A stretch of DNA of 6,726 bases, from positions 1 to 6,726 of the forward strand of contig JAQBYL010000232.1 of NCBI GenBank assembly GCA_027622495.1. Reading direction: 5' to 3'. This DNA comes from Pseudomonadota bacterium. GTDB lineage: Bacteria > Pseudomonadota > Gammaproteobacteria > Pseudomonadales > Azotimanducaceae. Position 1 is the first letter of the stretch. The number at the start of each line of letters is the position of its first letter. A program made the position numbers and the translations under genes. Under the pieces are notes generated by a model, which was given only the letters and a program-made list of their open reading frames with translations, was not told where the DNA came from and searched no databases. Below are positions 1 to 6,092 of the stretch, piece after piece.

Positions 1-96
1 CGCTACGACAACCTGGGGAAGGGCGCTTCCGGCGCCGCCGTGCAGAATCTGAACCTGATGATCGGCGCCACTGAGAGCCTGGGACTGAAGGCATGA
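1..96 (+). CDS. argC: N-acetyl-gamma-glutamyl-phosphate reductase, C-terminal end (partial)
   Basis: Only the last 31 codons and the TGA stop are inside the window; the gene starts upstream. The visible peptide begins RYDNLGKGASGAAVQNLNLM and ends in GLKA. The DNL.KGA.G.AVQN.NLM pattern is the conserved C-terminal signature of ArgC. ArgC is the cytoplasmic NADPH-dependent enzyme that reduces N-acetylglutamyl-phosphate to N-acetylglutamate semialdehyde in arginine synthesis. The catalytic cysteine and the NADP-binding fold lie outside the window and cannot be checked. The stop codon overlaps the start of the next gene by four bases (ATGA at 93-96), so the two genes are probably co-transcribed and translationally coupled. 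The identification rests on a short but characteristic segment. Confidence 0.85.
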   Translation, partial: RYDNLGKGASGAAVQNLNLMIGATESLGLKA

Positions 97-1379
97 CCAG
101 ACTTCCAGACCTCAAAGGGCCGGAGTTACGGGCCAGGGAAACCACTCTGGATCGAGAACTATCGCTGTACAGCGCCAATCGTCTGGCCCTGGACTTAAGT
201 CGTGGAAAGCCAGCACCCGCGCAACTCGATCTGAGCCATGGCCTCGAGCAGCAACTCAACGACAACTACAAATCCGCCAGCGGCATCGATACGCGGAACT
301 ACGGCAACCTGCGCGGCATCGATGAAGCACGTGATCTAGGTGGGCAACTGCTCGGTATTCCGGCCGCCAACGTCATCGCGGGGGGCAACTCCAGCCTCTT
401 TCTGATGCACCTGGTCACCAGCACGGCCATGTCGCAGGGTGTCTGGGGCGATGATCGCCGCTGGAGCACAACCGCCAAAGTGAAAGTGCTGACACCGGTG
501 CCTGGTTACGATCGCCACTTCACGCTGTGCGATGCGCTCGGGATCGGCATGATCAATGTTCAGATGAACGAGCACGGCCCCGACATGGACGAAGTTGAGG
601 CGCTGGTCGCTGCCGACCCCTCGATCAAGGGCATCTGGTGCGTCCCCAAATATTCCAATCCCACCGGCTGCGTGTACAGCAACGAGACCGTCGAGCGCTG
701 CGCCAAACTGCCTGCTCACGCCGCGGCAGATGATTTTCTGGTGTTCTGGGACAATGAGTACGGCGTGCATGACTTTGTTTATCCTGCCGAGACGCTGGCC
801 GATATTCTTAGCCTTTCGAAGACCGCCGGTACACAGGACCACATCGCTTTGTTCGCCAGCACCTCCAAAATCACCTTCTCGGGTGGCGGTGTCAGTTTTG
901 TGGGTGGATCAGAAAACTTTCTCAACGCCATCGAGAAAGCGCTGTCGGTAATGATGGTCGGTCCCGACAAGGTCAATCAGCTGCGTCACTCACGCTTTCT
1001 GGCCGGTCGACTTGATCAGCACATGTTGCGTCACGCCGAAATACTCAAACCCAAGTTCGATATTGTCGATCAGATTCTCCAAACCGAACTGGCCCCGCTC
1101 GGCATTGCCACCTGGACCCGCCCGAAGGGTGGCTACTTTGTGTCGCTGGACGTCCTGCCAGGCACCGCGGCAGAAACCGTCCGGCTGGCAAAAACCACCG
1201 GCCTGACCTTAACCCCGGCGGGCGCTACTTTCCCCGGCGGCAAAGATCCTATGGACAGCAATATCCGTATCGCACCCACGTTCGCAACAACCGAAGAAAT
1301 CACCACCGCAATGGAGGTACTAGTGCTCTGCGTCAAACTGACAAGCGTTCGGAAACTACTCAAGGATCAAACCGCGTGA
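93..1379 (+). CDS. Aspartate aminotransferase-like PLP enzyme (subgroup Ic)
   Basis: A 428-residue fold-type I PLP aminotransferase of the family often called the aspartate aminotransferase Ic subgroup, which is MocR-aminotransferase-like. Motifs seen in order: LDLSRGKP near residue 33, DTRNYGN at 66-72, GGNSSL at 97-102 (phosphate-binding region), PGYDRHF at 137-143, KGIWCVPKYSNPTG at 179-192, FWDNEYGVHD at 218-227 (D220 should pair with the PLP ring nitrogen), and ASTSKITF at 255-262 with K259 as the likely Schiff-base lysine. IRIAPT at 391-396 carries the probable substrate-carboxylate arginine R392. Family members transfer the amino group between aspartate and 2-oxoglutarate in the cytoplasm. 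The start at 93 overlaps the argC stop as ATGA, with GGGA at 81-84 as a plausible ribosome site. The family is clear, but the true substrate is not proven. Its place beside argC suggests a link to arginine or aspartate supply. Confidence 0.88.
   Translation: MTRLPDLKGPELRARETTLDRELSLYSANRLALDLSRGKPAPAQLDLSHGLEQQLNDNYKSASGIDTRNYGNLRGIDEARDLGGQLLGIPAANVIAGGNSSLFLMHLVTSTAMSQGVWGDDRRWSTTAKVKVLTPVPGYDRHFTLCDALGIGMINVQMNEHGPDMDEVEALVAADPSIKGIWCVPKYSNPTGCVYSNETVERCAKLPAHAAADDFLVFWDNEYGVHDFVYPAETLADILSLSKTAGTQDHIALFASTSKITFSGGGVSFVGGSENFLNAIEKALSVMMVGPDKVNQLRHSRFLAGRLDQHMLRHAEILKPKFDIVDQILQTELAPLGIATWTRPKGGYFVSLDVLPGTAAETVRLAKTTGLTLTPAGATFPGGKDPMDSNIRIAPTFATTEEITTAMEVLVLCVKLTSVRKLLKDQTA
1362..1366 (+). 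promoter_or_regulatory. Ribosome binding site for the helicase GTG start
   Basis: AAGGA lies 9 bases before the GTG at 1376, inside the end of the aminotransferase gene. It supports GTG at 1376 as the true start even though the codon overlaps the upstream stop (GTGA). No other in-frame start has comparable support. Confidence 0.6.
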
Positions 1380-2605
1380 CAGATCCGATTGACGATAGGG
1401 TCGAGGCACAGACAGATGCGCCCGAAACTACCCAGGAGGCAACAGAATCTGCCGATGTGGAACTCAATGGTTTTGAGGACTTCGCCCTGCCTGAACCGCT
1501 GTTGAAAGCGATCAGCGAACTGGGTTTTGAATTCTGTACACCGATCCAGAGCGTATCGCTGCCCTACGGGCTCGCCGATTACGACATCACCGGGCAGGCC
1601 CAGACCGGGACCGGCAAGACAGCGGCGTTTCTGATCACCATGCTCACCCACATGTGGGAAAACCCGCTTCAGGAGACGCCGCCCAATGGCACACCCAGAG
1701 CACTGATCCTTGCTCCCACCAGAGAGCTTGCCCTGCAGATCGAAGCCGATGGCAAAGAACTGGCCAAGTACATGGATGAGCGCCTGATGTGCGTAGTCGG
1801 CGGCATGGACTTTCAGAAACAGCGCGACAAGCTCAACAAAAGGCCCATCGACATCCTTGTGGCAACACCCGGCCGCCTGATCGACTTTGTGAATCGACGC
1901 GAAATCGATCTGGGTCGGGTTGAAACGCTGGTGATCGACGAAGCTGATCGCATGCTGGATATGGGCTTCATCCCGGACGTGCGTCGAATTGTTTACAAGA
2001 CGCCGCACAAGAGCAAACGACAAACGCTGTTTTTCAGCGCGACGTTTAACGATGACGTGATGCGGCTGGCAAAGTCCTGGACGCTCGACCCGGAACACAT
2101 ATCCATCACCCCGGAAAACGTCGTCACAGACACCGTTGAACAGTCTTTCTGGCTGGTCAGTGCTGATCGTAAATCCACCGTGCTGGCTGGCTTTCTGAAG
2201 AAGGCCGAAACCGGGCGGGTTCTGATATTCACCAATAGACGCGATCAGACGCACCAACTCACAAAGTACCTGAACCAGCATGGCATTGTGTGCGAAGCAC
2301 TTGCTGGAGATGTTCCCCAGCGCAAACGCCTGAGCACGCTAAACAGCTTCAAAGAAGGCAGCCTTAAATACGTGGTGGCCACCGACGTTGCCGGCAGAGG
2401 CATCCACGTCGACGACATCACTCACGTGGTCAACTTTGACCTTCCGGAAGATCCGGAAGACTACGTTCACCGCATTGGCCGCACCGGACGGGCCGGTACT
2501 GAAGGCAAATCGATCAGCTTCGTATCTGAAGATGATGCTTTCAATCTGCCACCGATTGAGAACTTTCTCGGCAAACCCGTGGACTGCAAGCAACCGGATT
2601 ACTAA
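1376..2605 (+). CDS. rhlB: DEAD-box ATP-dependent RNA helicase, RhlB-like
   Basis: A 409-residue DEAD-box helicase with a full motif set: Q motif GFEFCTPIQ at 50-58, motif I AQTGTGKT at 75-82, Ia PTRELA at 114-119, GG at 142-143, Ib TPGR at 164-167, II DEAD at 188-191, III SAT at 221-223, IV VLIFTN at 282-287, V ATDVAGRGIHVDD at 335-347, and VI HRIGRTGR at 365-372. The AGRGIH form of motif V, and an ending of the type NLPPIENFLGKPV, match RhlB proteins of gammaproteobacteria better than RhlE, SrmB or DeaD. RhlB unwinds RNA for mRNA decay, in some species bound to RNase E. The first 32 residues are strongly acidic (about ten D/E, one R) and probably disordered. The protein stops just after the core and lacks the basic tail of E. 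coli RhlB. It uses a GTG start overlapping the upstream stop. Helicase activity is very likely; the exact subfamily is less certain. Confidence 0.85.
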   Translation: MTDPIDDRVEAQTDAPETTQEATESADVELNGFEDFALPEPLLKAISELGFEFCTPIQSVSLPYGLADYDITGQAQTGTGKTAAFLITMLTHMWENPLQETPPNGTPRALILAPTRELALQIEADGKELAKYMDERLMCVVGGMDFQKQRDKLNKRPIDILVATPGRLIDFVNRREIDLGRVETLVIDEADRMLDMGFIPDVRRIVYKTPHKSKRQTLFFSATFNDDVMRLAKSWTLDPEHISITPENVVTDTVEQSFWLVSADRKSTVLAGFLKKAETGRVLIFTNRRDQTHQLTKYLNQHGIVCEALAGDVPQRKRLSTLNSFKEGSLKYVVATDVAGRGIHVDDITHVVNFDLPEDPEDYVHRIGRTGRAGTEGKSISFVSEDDAFNLPPIENFLGKPVDCKQPDY

Positions 2606-2607
2606 CC

Positions 2608-3426
2608 ATGGGTAACATCACCCGCGTAGCGATGCTGCAGCTGTGCGCCACCAGTGATGTGGAAGCGAACCTTTCGTGCGCGGAGCGGCTGGCTAAAGAC
2701 GCCGCAGCACAGAATGCCCAGGCGATTTTTCTGCCTGAAGCGTTCGCGTTTCTCGGCCGTGACCAGGACAAACAACTGATTCTGGAAACCCTCGATCAGC
2801 AGGGTCCGATCTTAAGCAGAATGCAGAATCTCGCGCGCGAAACTGACGCCCACCTGATCCTTGGCGGTTTTCACGAAAAAGCCAGTGAAGGAAGAAGCTT
2901 TAACACCTGCATTCATTTGACACCGGACGGCGCAATTGCAGCGACCTATCGCAAGATTCACCTGTTTGATGTATGCCTTGCAGATGGCACTGAACTCTAT
3001 GAATCGCGTAAAACCGAACCGGGTGGTGATGTCGTGGTTACACAGCTGCCATTCGGGTCCCTCGGTTTGAGCATCTGCTATGACGTTCGTTTTCCCTACC
3101 TGTATCAACAGTTGGTCGACCTGGGTGCGATCGCCGTAACCGTACCATCCGCCTTCACCGCGACCACCGGAAAGGCCCACTGGCATACGCTGCTTCGCGC
3201 ACGCGCGATCGAATGCCAGTGTTATGTGCTGGCACCGGCACAGCATGGCAGCCATTCGGCAACCCGGCGCTCATTTGGTCACAGCGTGATTATCGATCCA
3301 TGGGGTACGGTTATTGCCGAAGTTTCAGACGGTGACGGGTTAGCAATCGCCGATATCGATCCCGGCGAAGTCGCGAGAGTTCGCCGCGAACTGCCGAGCC
3401 TGACCCACCGGCGAACCATCGCGTGA
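2608..3426 (+). CDS. Carbon-nitrogen hydrolase, Nit1-type (probable deaminated glutathione amidase)
   Basis: A 272-residue single-domain nitrilase-superfamily amidase, full length for the Nit branch. The catalytic residues are visible: E44 in FLPEAF, K116 in YRKIHLFDV, and nucleophile C157 in SICYDVRFP. E132 in the ES...EPGG stretch is the likely second active-site glutamate. The stretch around 187-202 (TGKAHWHTLLRARAIE) and APAQHG at 209-214 are typical of Nit1/YbeM-like proteins. Characterised relatives hydrolyse deaminated glutathione, a transaminase side product; the related Nit2 acts on omega-amides such as alpha-ketoglutaramate. The ATG at 2608 lies two bases after the helicase stop, with only a weak ribosome site (GGA at 2596-2598). 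The next methionine (M9) would cut into the first beta strand (RVAMLQL), so the first ATG is preferred. No signal peptide is seen, so the enzyme should be cytoplasmic. The family is firm and the substrate is inferred. Confidence 0.85.
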   Translation: MGNITRVAMLQLCATSDVEANLSCAERLAKDAAAQNAQAIFLPEAFAFLGRDQDKQLILETLDQQGPILSRMQNLARETDAHLILGGFHEKASEGRSFNTCIHLTPDGAIAATYRKIHLFDVCLADGTELYESRKTEPGGDVVVTQLPFGSLGLSICYDVRFPYLYQQLVDLGAIAVTVPSAFTATTGKAHWHTLLRARAIECQCYVLAPAQHGSHSATRRSFGHSVIIDPWGTVIAEVSDGDGLAIADIDPGEVARVRRELPSLTHRRTIA

Positions 3427-3440
3427 CCGACCTGTAGACA

Positions 3441-4505
3441 ATGGATGTGAGTGATTCAAATCTTGGCTCATCTGCCCGGGTCATCCTGATTACTGCCGCA
3501 TTCGTTGTTGTTGTGGCAGGGATCAAGGCATCCGTGGACCTGATGGTGCCGTTTCTGCTCTCGGTGTTTATTGCAACCATAGCGCTGTCACCGACAGTGT
3601 GGCTTGAAAATCGCGGTGTTCCTGGCGCCCTGGCAATATCGATTGTGATGGTCGGCATCCTGATTGCGCTCGTGGGTCTGGGTGCGCTGGTTGTGCAGTC
3701 GGGCGGAGCGTTTACCGAAAAGGTGCCGTTCTACCAGGAGCGGCTGACAACACTCATGAACGATTCGATTGCGCTCCTTGCCCGCTACAATATCCCGATC
3801 CCCGGTGACCTCGTTTCTTTGATCAATCCCGGAACGGCCCTGACCATGGCGGGATCCACTCTTCGCGGTCTCGGTAATGCGCTCAGCAACGGTTTGCTGA
3901 TCCTGCTGACAGTGATTTTTATTCTGGGCGAAGCGGCGTCGTTTCCAAAAAAACTCCGACACATTCTCAATGAGCCGGATGGTCAGCTGCCACACTTCTC
4001 GCAATTCGCAGTCAACATGAATCGCTACATCGTGCTCAAGACCAGCGTGAGTGTAGTGACCGGGGTGGTCGTCAGTTTGTACCTGATGTTCCTGGGTGTT
4101 GATTTTCCGATCCTGTGGGGATTGCTTGCGTTCCTATTGAACTTCGTACCGACCATCGGCTCAATCATCGCCGCAGTTCCAGCGGTCCTGGTTGCCCTGA
4201 TTCAGCTCGGTCCGTTGACCGCTTTGTTTACCGTGATCGGCTACCTGGCTGTCAATCTCATCATGGGCAATGCAGTGGAGCCGCGTTTCATGGGGCGCGG
4301 TCTGGGTCTTTCTACCCTGGTGGTGTTTCTGTCTCTGGTGTTCTGGGGCTGGGTGTTAGGTCCAGTCGGCATGATTTTATCGGTACCGCTCACAATGACG
4401 GCAAAACTCGCATTTGAAGCACACCCCGACACCTTGTGGCTCGCTATCCTGCTCGGACCACCGATTGAAGAACCTGAAGTGCCGCAGGATGAGGCAGCGC
4501 AATGA
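3441..4505 (+). CDS. AI-2E family transporter (PF01594-type membrane protein)
   Basis: A 354-residue inner-membrane protein with about eight hydrophobic segments by eye: near residues 13-29, 32-50, 62-86, 149-166, 203-220, 222-238, 240-275 and 288-318. Between segments 3 and 4 lies a longer polar region (about 88-145), as in this family. Two family signatures are clear: FLLNFVPTIGSIIAAVPAVL at 231-250, and a C-terminal block beginning GNAVEPRFMGRGLGLSTLVV at 276-295 and continuing to WGWVLGPVGMILSVPLT. Members have been reported as exporters of the quorum signal AI-2 (TqsA) or as Na+/H+ antiporters, but most are uncharacterised, so the substrate here is unknown. The gene starts 14 bases after the amidase gene. 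An in-frame stop at 3435-3437 rules out a nearby upstream start. No good ribosome site is visible. The C-terminus is acidic and cytoplasmic or exposed (EEPEVPQDE). Confidence 0.87.
   Translation: MDVSDSNLGSSARVILITAAFVVVVAGIKASVDLMVPFLLSVFIATIALSPTVWLENRGVPGALAISIVMVGILIALVGLGALVVQSGGAFTEKVPFYQERLTTLMNDSIALLARYNIPIPGDLVSLINPGTALTMAGSTLRGLGNALSNGLLILLTVIFILGEAASFPKKLRHILNEPDGQLPHFSQFAVNMNRYIVLKTSVSVVTGVVVSLYLMFLGVDFPILWGLLAFLLNFVPTIGSIIAAVPAVLVALIQLGPLTALFTVIGYLAVNLIMGNAVEPRFMGRGLGLSTLVVFLSLVFWGWVLGPVGMILSVPLTMTAKLAFEAHPDTLWLAILLGPPIEEPEVPQDEAAQ
4491..4494 (+). promoter_or_regulatory. Ribosome binding site for hisC
   Basis: GAGG lies 7 bases before the ATG at 4502, preceded by a second purine-rich block (AGGA at 4486-4489). 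It sits within the last codons of the transporter gene and supports the start that overlaps the transporter stop (ATGA). Confidence 0.55.
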
Positions 4506-5584
4506 GCCGTTTTGAACGATCCAACATCGCCCGCATGCAGGGCTACAGTTTTGGTGAGCAACCGGATGACCCCTTCGTCGTCAAGCTGAACACCAACGAA
4601 AACCCTTACCCGCCCAGCCCGGCTGTGCAACAGGCTCTGCTGAAAGTTGACGTCAGCAGACTGCGTGTATATCCACCGCCGACTGCCAATTCACTGCGCG
4701 ACCTGATTGCAGCGCAACATGGTTTGAAACGCGAGCAGATACTGCTCACCAACGGTGGCGATGAGGCGCTACGGCTGGCGATCACAACATTTGTCGAACC
4801 GGCTGCAGCGATTGGTTATACCGATCCAAGTTATTCGCTTTACCCGGTGCTTGCAGATATACATGATGCAAGTATTTCCAGCGTCAGACTCAAGTACGAC
4901 TGGTCTATACCCGACGACTATGCCGCCCGCATGAACGAAGACGGAGTTGATCTCAGCTGCATCGTCAATCCCCATGCACCTTCCGGCACCCTGGTGGCGC
5001 TTCCCCAGATCGAGACTATCGCAAATGCCCTGAACGGGGTTCTGCTTCTGGATGAGGCCTATGTTGATTTTGTTGATCCGGAGCTTGGTCACGATTCAAC
5101 CCGCCTGCTTGAACGGTGTGACAACCTGCTGATCCTGCGATCGTTTTCCAAGGGGTACGGTCTGGCCGGCCTACGTCTGGGCTACCTCATGGGTTCAGCC
5201 GAGTTGATCGACCCTCTGATCAACAAAACCCGCGACAGCTACAACGTCGACACTCTGACCCAGATACTGGGGAGCGCAGCATTTGCAGATCAGACATATG
5301 CTCGAAGTACCTGGGACAGGGTCCGTCAGGACAGAGAGAAACTGGTGGTTGAGCTCACGGCGCTTGGTTTGCACTGCCCGCCTTCACAAAGCAACTTCGT
5401 GCTCGCGCAGATACCCGCAGGTTCAAATTTCAGTGCGGCGCAGACCTATCAGGCCCTGAAAGAGAGCAACATACTGGTGCGCTTTTTCAATGCGCCGCGC
5501 CTGGATGACAAGTTGCGCATCACCGTCGGCACTGCAGATCAAAACCAGCAGTTGTGTGACGCATTGAGGAAGATCCTGCAATGA
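4502..5584 (+). CDS. hisC: Histidinol-phosphate aminotransferase (HisC-type)
   Basis: A 360-residue fold-type I aminotransferase of normal HisC length. Motifs in order: KLNTNENPYPPSP at 28-40 (HisC N-terminal signature), VYPPPTANSLRD near 56-67, TNGGDEALRLA at 83-93, DPSYSLYP at 108-115, VNPHAPSGT at 155-163, LLDEAYVDF at 182-190 (D184 to the PLP nitrogen, Y187 to its O3'), and RSFSKGYGLAGLRLGY at 213-228 with K217 as the PLP lysine. R327 and R339 (VRFF and LRITVG) are the usual C-terminal substrate-binding arginines. The enzyme converts imidazole-acetol phosphate and glutamate to histidinol phosphate in histidine synthesis. The common NPNNPTG loop reads NPHAPSG here, a variant within the family, so another amino-acid substrate cannot be excluded. 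It overlaps the transporter stop upstream and the cupin start downstream by four bases each. No other his gene is in the window. Confidence 0.83.
   Translation: MSRFERSNIARMQGYSFGEQPDDPFVVKLNTNENPYPPSPAVQQALLKVDVSRLRVYPPPTANSLRDLIAAQHGLKREQILLTNGGDEALRLAITTFVEPAAAIGYTDPSYSLYPVLADIHDASISSVRLKYDWSIPDDYAARMNEDGVDLSCIVNPHAPSGTLVALPQIETIANALNGVLLLDEAYVDFVDPELGHDSTRLLERCDNLLILRSFSKGYGLAGLRLGYLMGSAELIDPLINKTRDSYNVDTLTQILGSAAFADQTYARSTWDRVRQDREKLVVELTALGLHCPPSQSNFVLAQIPAGSNFSAAQTYQALKESNILVRFFNAPRLDDKLRITVGTADQNQQLCDALRKILQ
5566..5570 (+). promoter_or_regulatory. Ribosome binding site for the cupin gene
   Basis: GAGGA lies 10 bases before the ATG at 5581, within the 3' end of hisC. It is one of the better ribosome sites in the run and supports the start that overlaps the hisC stop (ATGA). 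Confidence 0.55.
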
Positions 5585-6051
5585 GCAGACATTCACCCTT
5601 TCACCTGTCTGCTTCTGAAATCGATGCCATCGAGCCGTTCAGGCGTCAGCATCAGTTTAATGACAACGCAGTTCGTCTGACACGAACCCTGGGTGAAAGA
5701 GTCGGCATGCAGCGTATCGGTATCCACCTGATCACTGTCGAACCTGGTTTCGAAACCACACAGCATCACTATCACGACAGCGACGAAGAGTTCATCTACG
5801 TGTTAGAAGGTGAAGGCGAGGCTCGGATCGGCGACGCCGTTTTCACCGTCACAGCCGGGGACTTCATGGGTTTTCCAACGCCGTCACCTGCACACTCGAT
5901 GCGCAACACGTCAAGTGCGAATCTGGTCTACCTGGTCGGGGGTGAAAACAATCCTGAAGAGGTTGTTCACTATCCAGACATCAAGCGAACGATGATCAGA
6001 GCACACGGCAAGCGGCGCTATGTGGATTGGGAGCATCTCAAGGACGTTTAG
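5581..6051 (+). CDS. Single-domain cupin protein, function unknown
   Basis: A 156-residue protein with one cupin beta-barrel over about residues 45-120. Cupin motif 1 is seen as G56, H63, H65, E70 and G77 (around TTQHHYHDSDEEFIYVLEGEG), which supplies three likely metal ligands. Motif 2 is seen as G93, P99, H105 and N109 (in GDFMGFPTPSPAHSMRN), supplying the fourth ligand; the glycine of the usual PxG is replaced within PTPSP. A divalent metal site is therefore likely intact. After the barrel comes GGENNPEEVVHYPDIKRTMI, which resembles the tail of COG3837-type cupins. Substrate and reaction cannot be read from the sequence; it may be an enzyme or a small-molecule sensor. There is no DNA-binding domain and no signal peptide. 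The start overlaps the hisC stop, so it is coupled to hisC, and it is the last gene of the plus-strand run. Confidence 0.8.
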   Translation: MSRHSPFHLSASEIDAIEPFRRQHQFNDNAVRLTRTLGERVGMQRIGIHLITVEPGFETTQHHYHDSDEEFIYVLEGEGEARIGDAVFTVTAGDFMGFPTPSPAHSMRNTSSANLVYLVGGENNPEEVVHYPDIKRTMIRAHGKRRYVDWEHLKDV

Positions 6052-6066
6052 GGGTCCATCCGCACA

Positions 6067-6092
6067 GAGGGGGTTTCACCCCTCAAGCTTTT
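6067..6092 (+). terminator. Possible weak terminator hairpin between convergent genes
   Basis: GAGGGG (6067-6072) can pair with CCCCTC (6079-6084) around a six-base loop. Four Ts follow at 6089-6092, after an AAGC spacer. It lies 15 bases after the cupin stop and could end the plus-strand transcript, though the T run is short and displaced. It overlaps the last codons and stop of the ABC-F gene on the other strand, where no T tract follows the hairpin. Confidence 0.35.

Noticed and set aside
336..842. A 168-codon open frame on the minus strand, opposite the aminotransferase gene
   Set aside because: It is antisense to conserved aminotransferase motifs, and I recognise no family in its translation.
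1367..2281. A 304-codon open frame on the minus strand, antisense to the helicase gene
   Set aside because: It lies almost wholly opposite a well-supported DEAD-box gene, and its translation shows no recognisable domain. It is rich in Cys, His and Arg runs typical of antisense reading of GC-rich coding DNA.
2812..3255. A 147-codon open frame on the minus strand, opposite the amidase gene
   Set aside because: It is a shadow of the Nit1-type gene: no known motif and no independent support.
3427..3440. Possible internal promoter in the 14-base gap before the AI-2E gene
   Set aside because: The gap is too short, and I see no convincing -35/-10 pair around it.
4083..4417. Possible frameshift suggested by a 100-codon alternative frame within the AI-2E gene
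   Set aside because: The main frame carries the conserved family signatures without interruption through this region, so no frameshift is needed.
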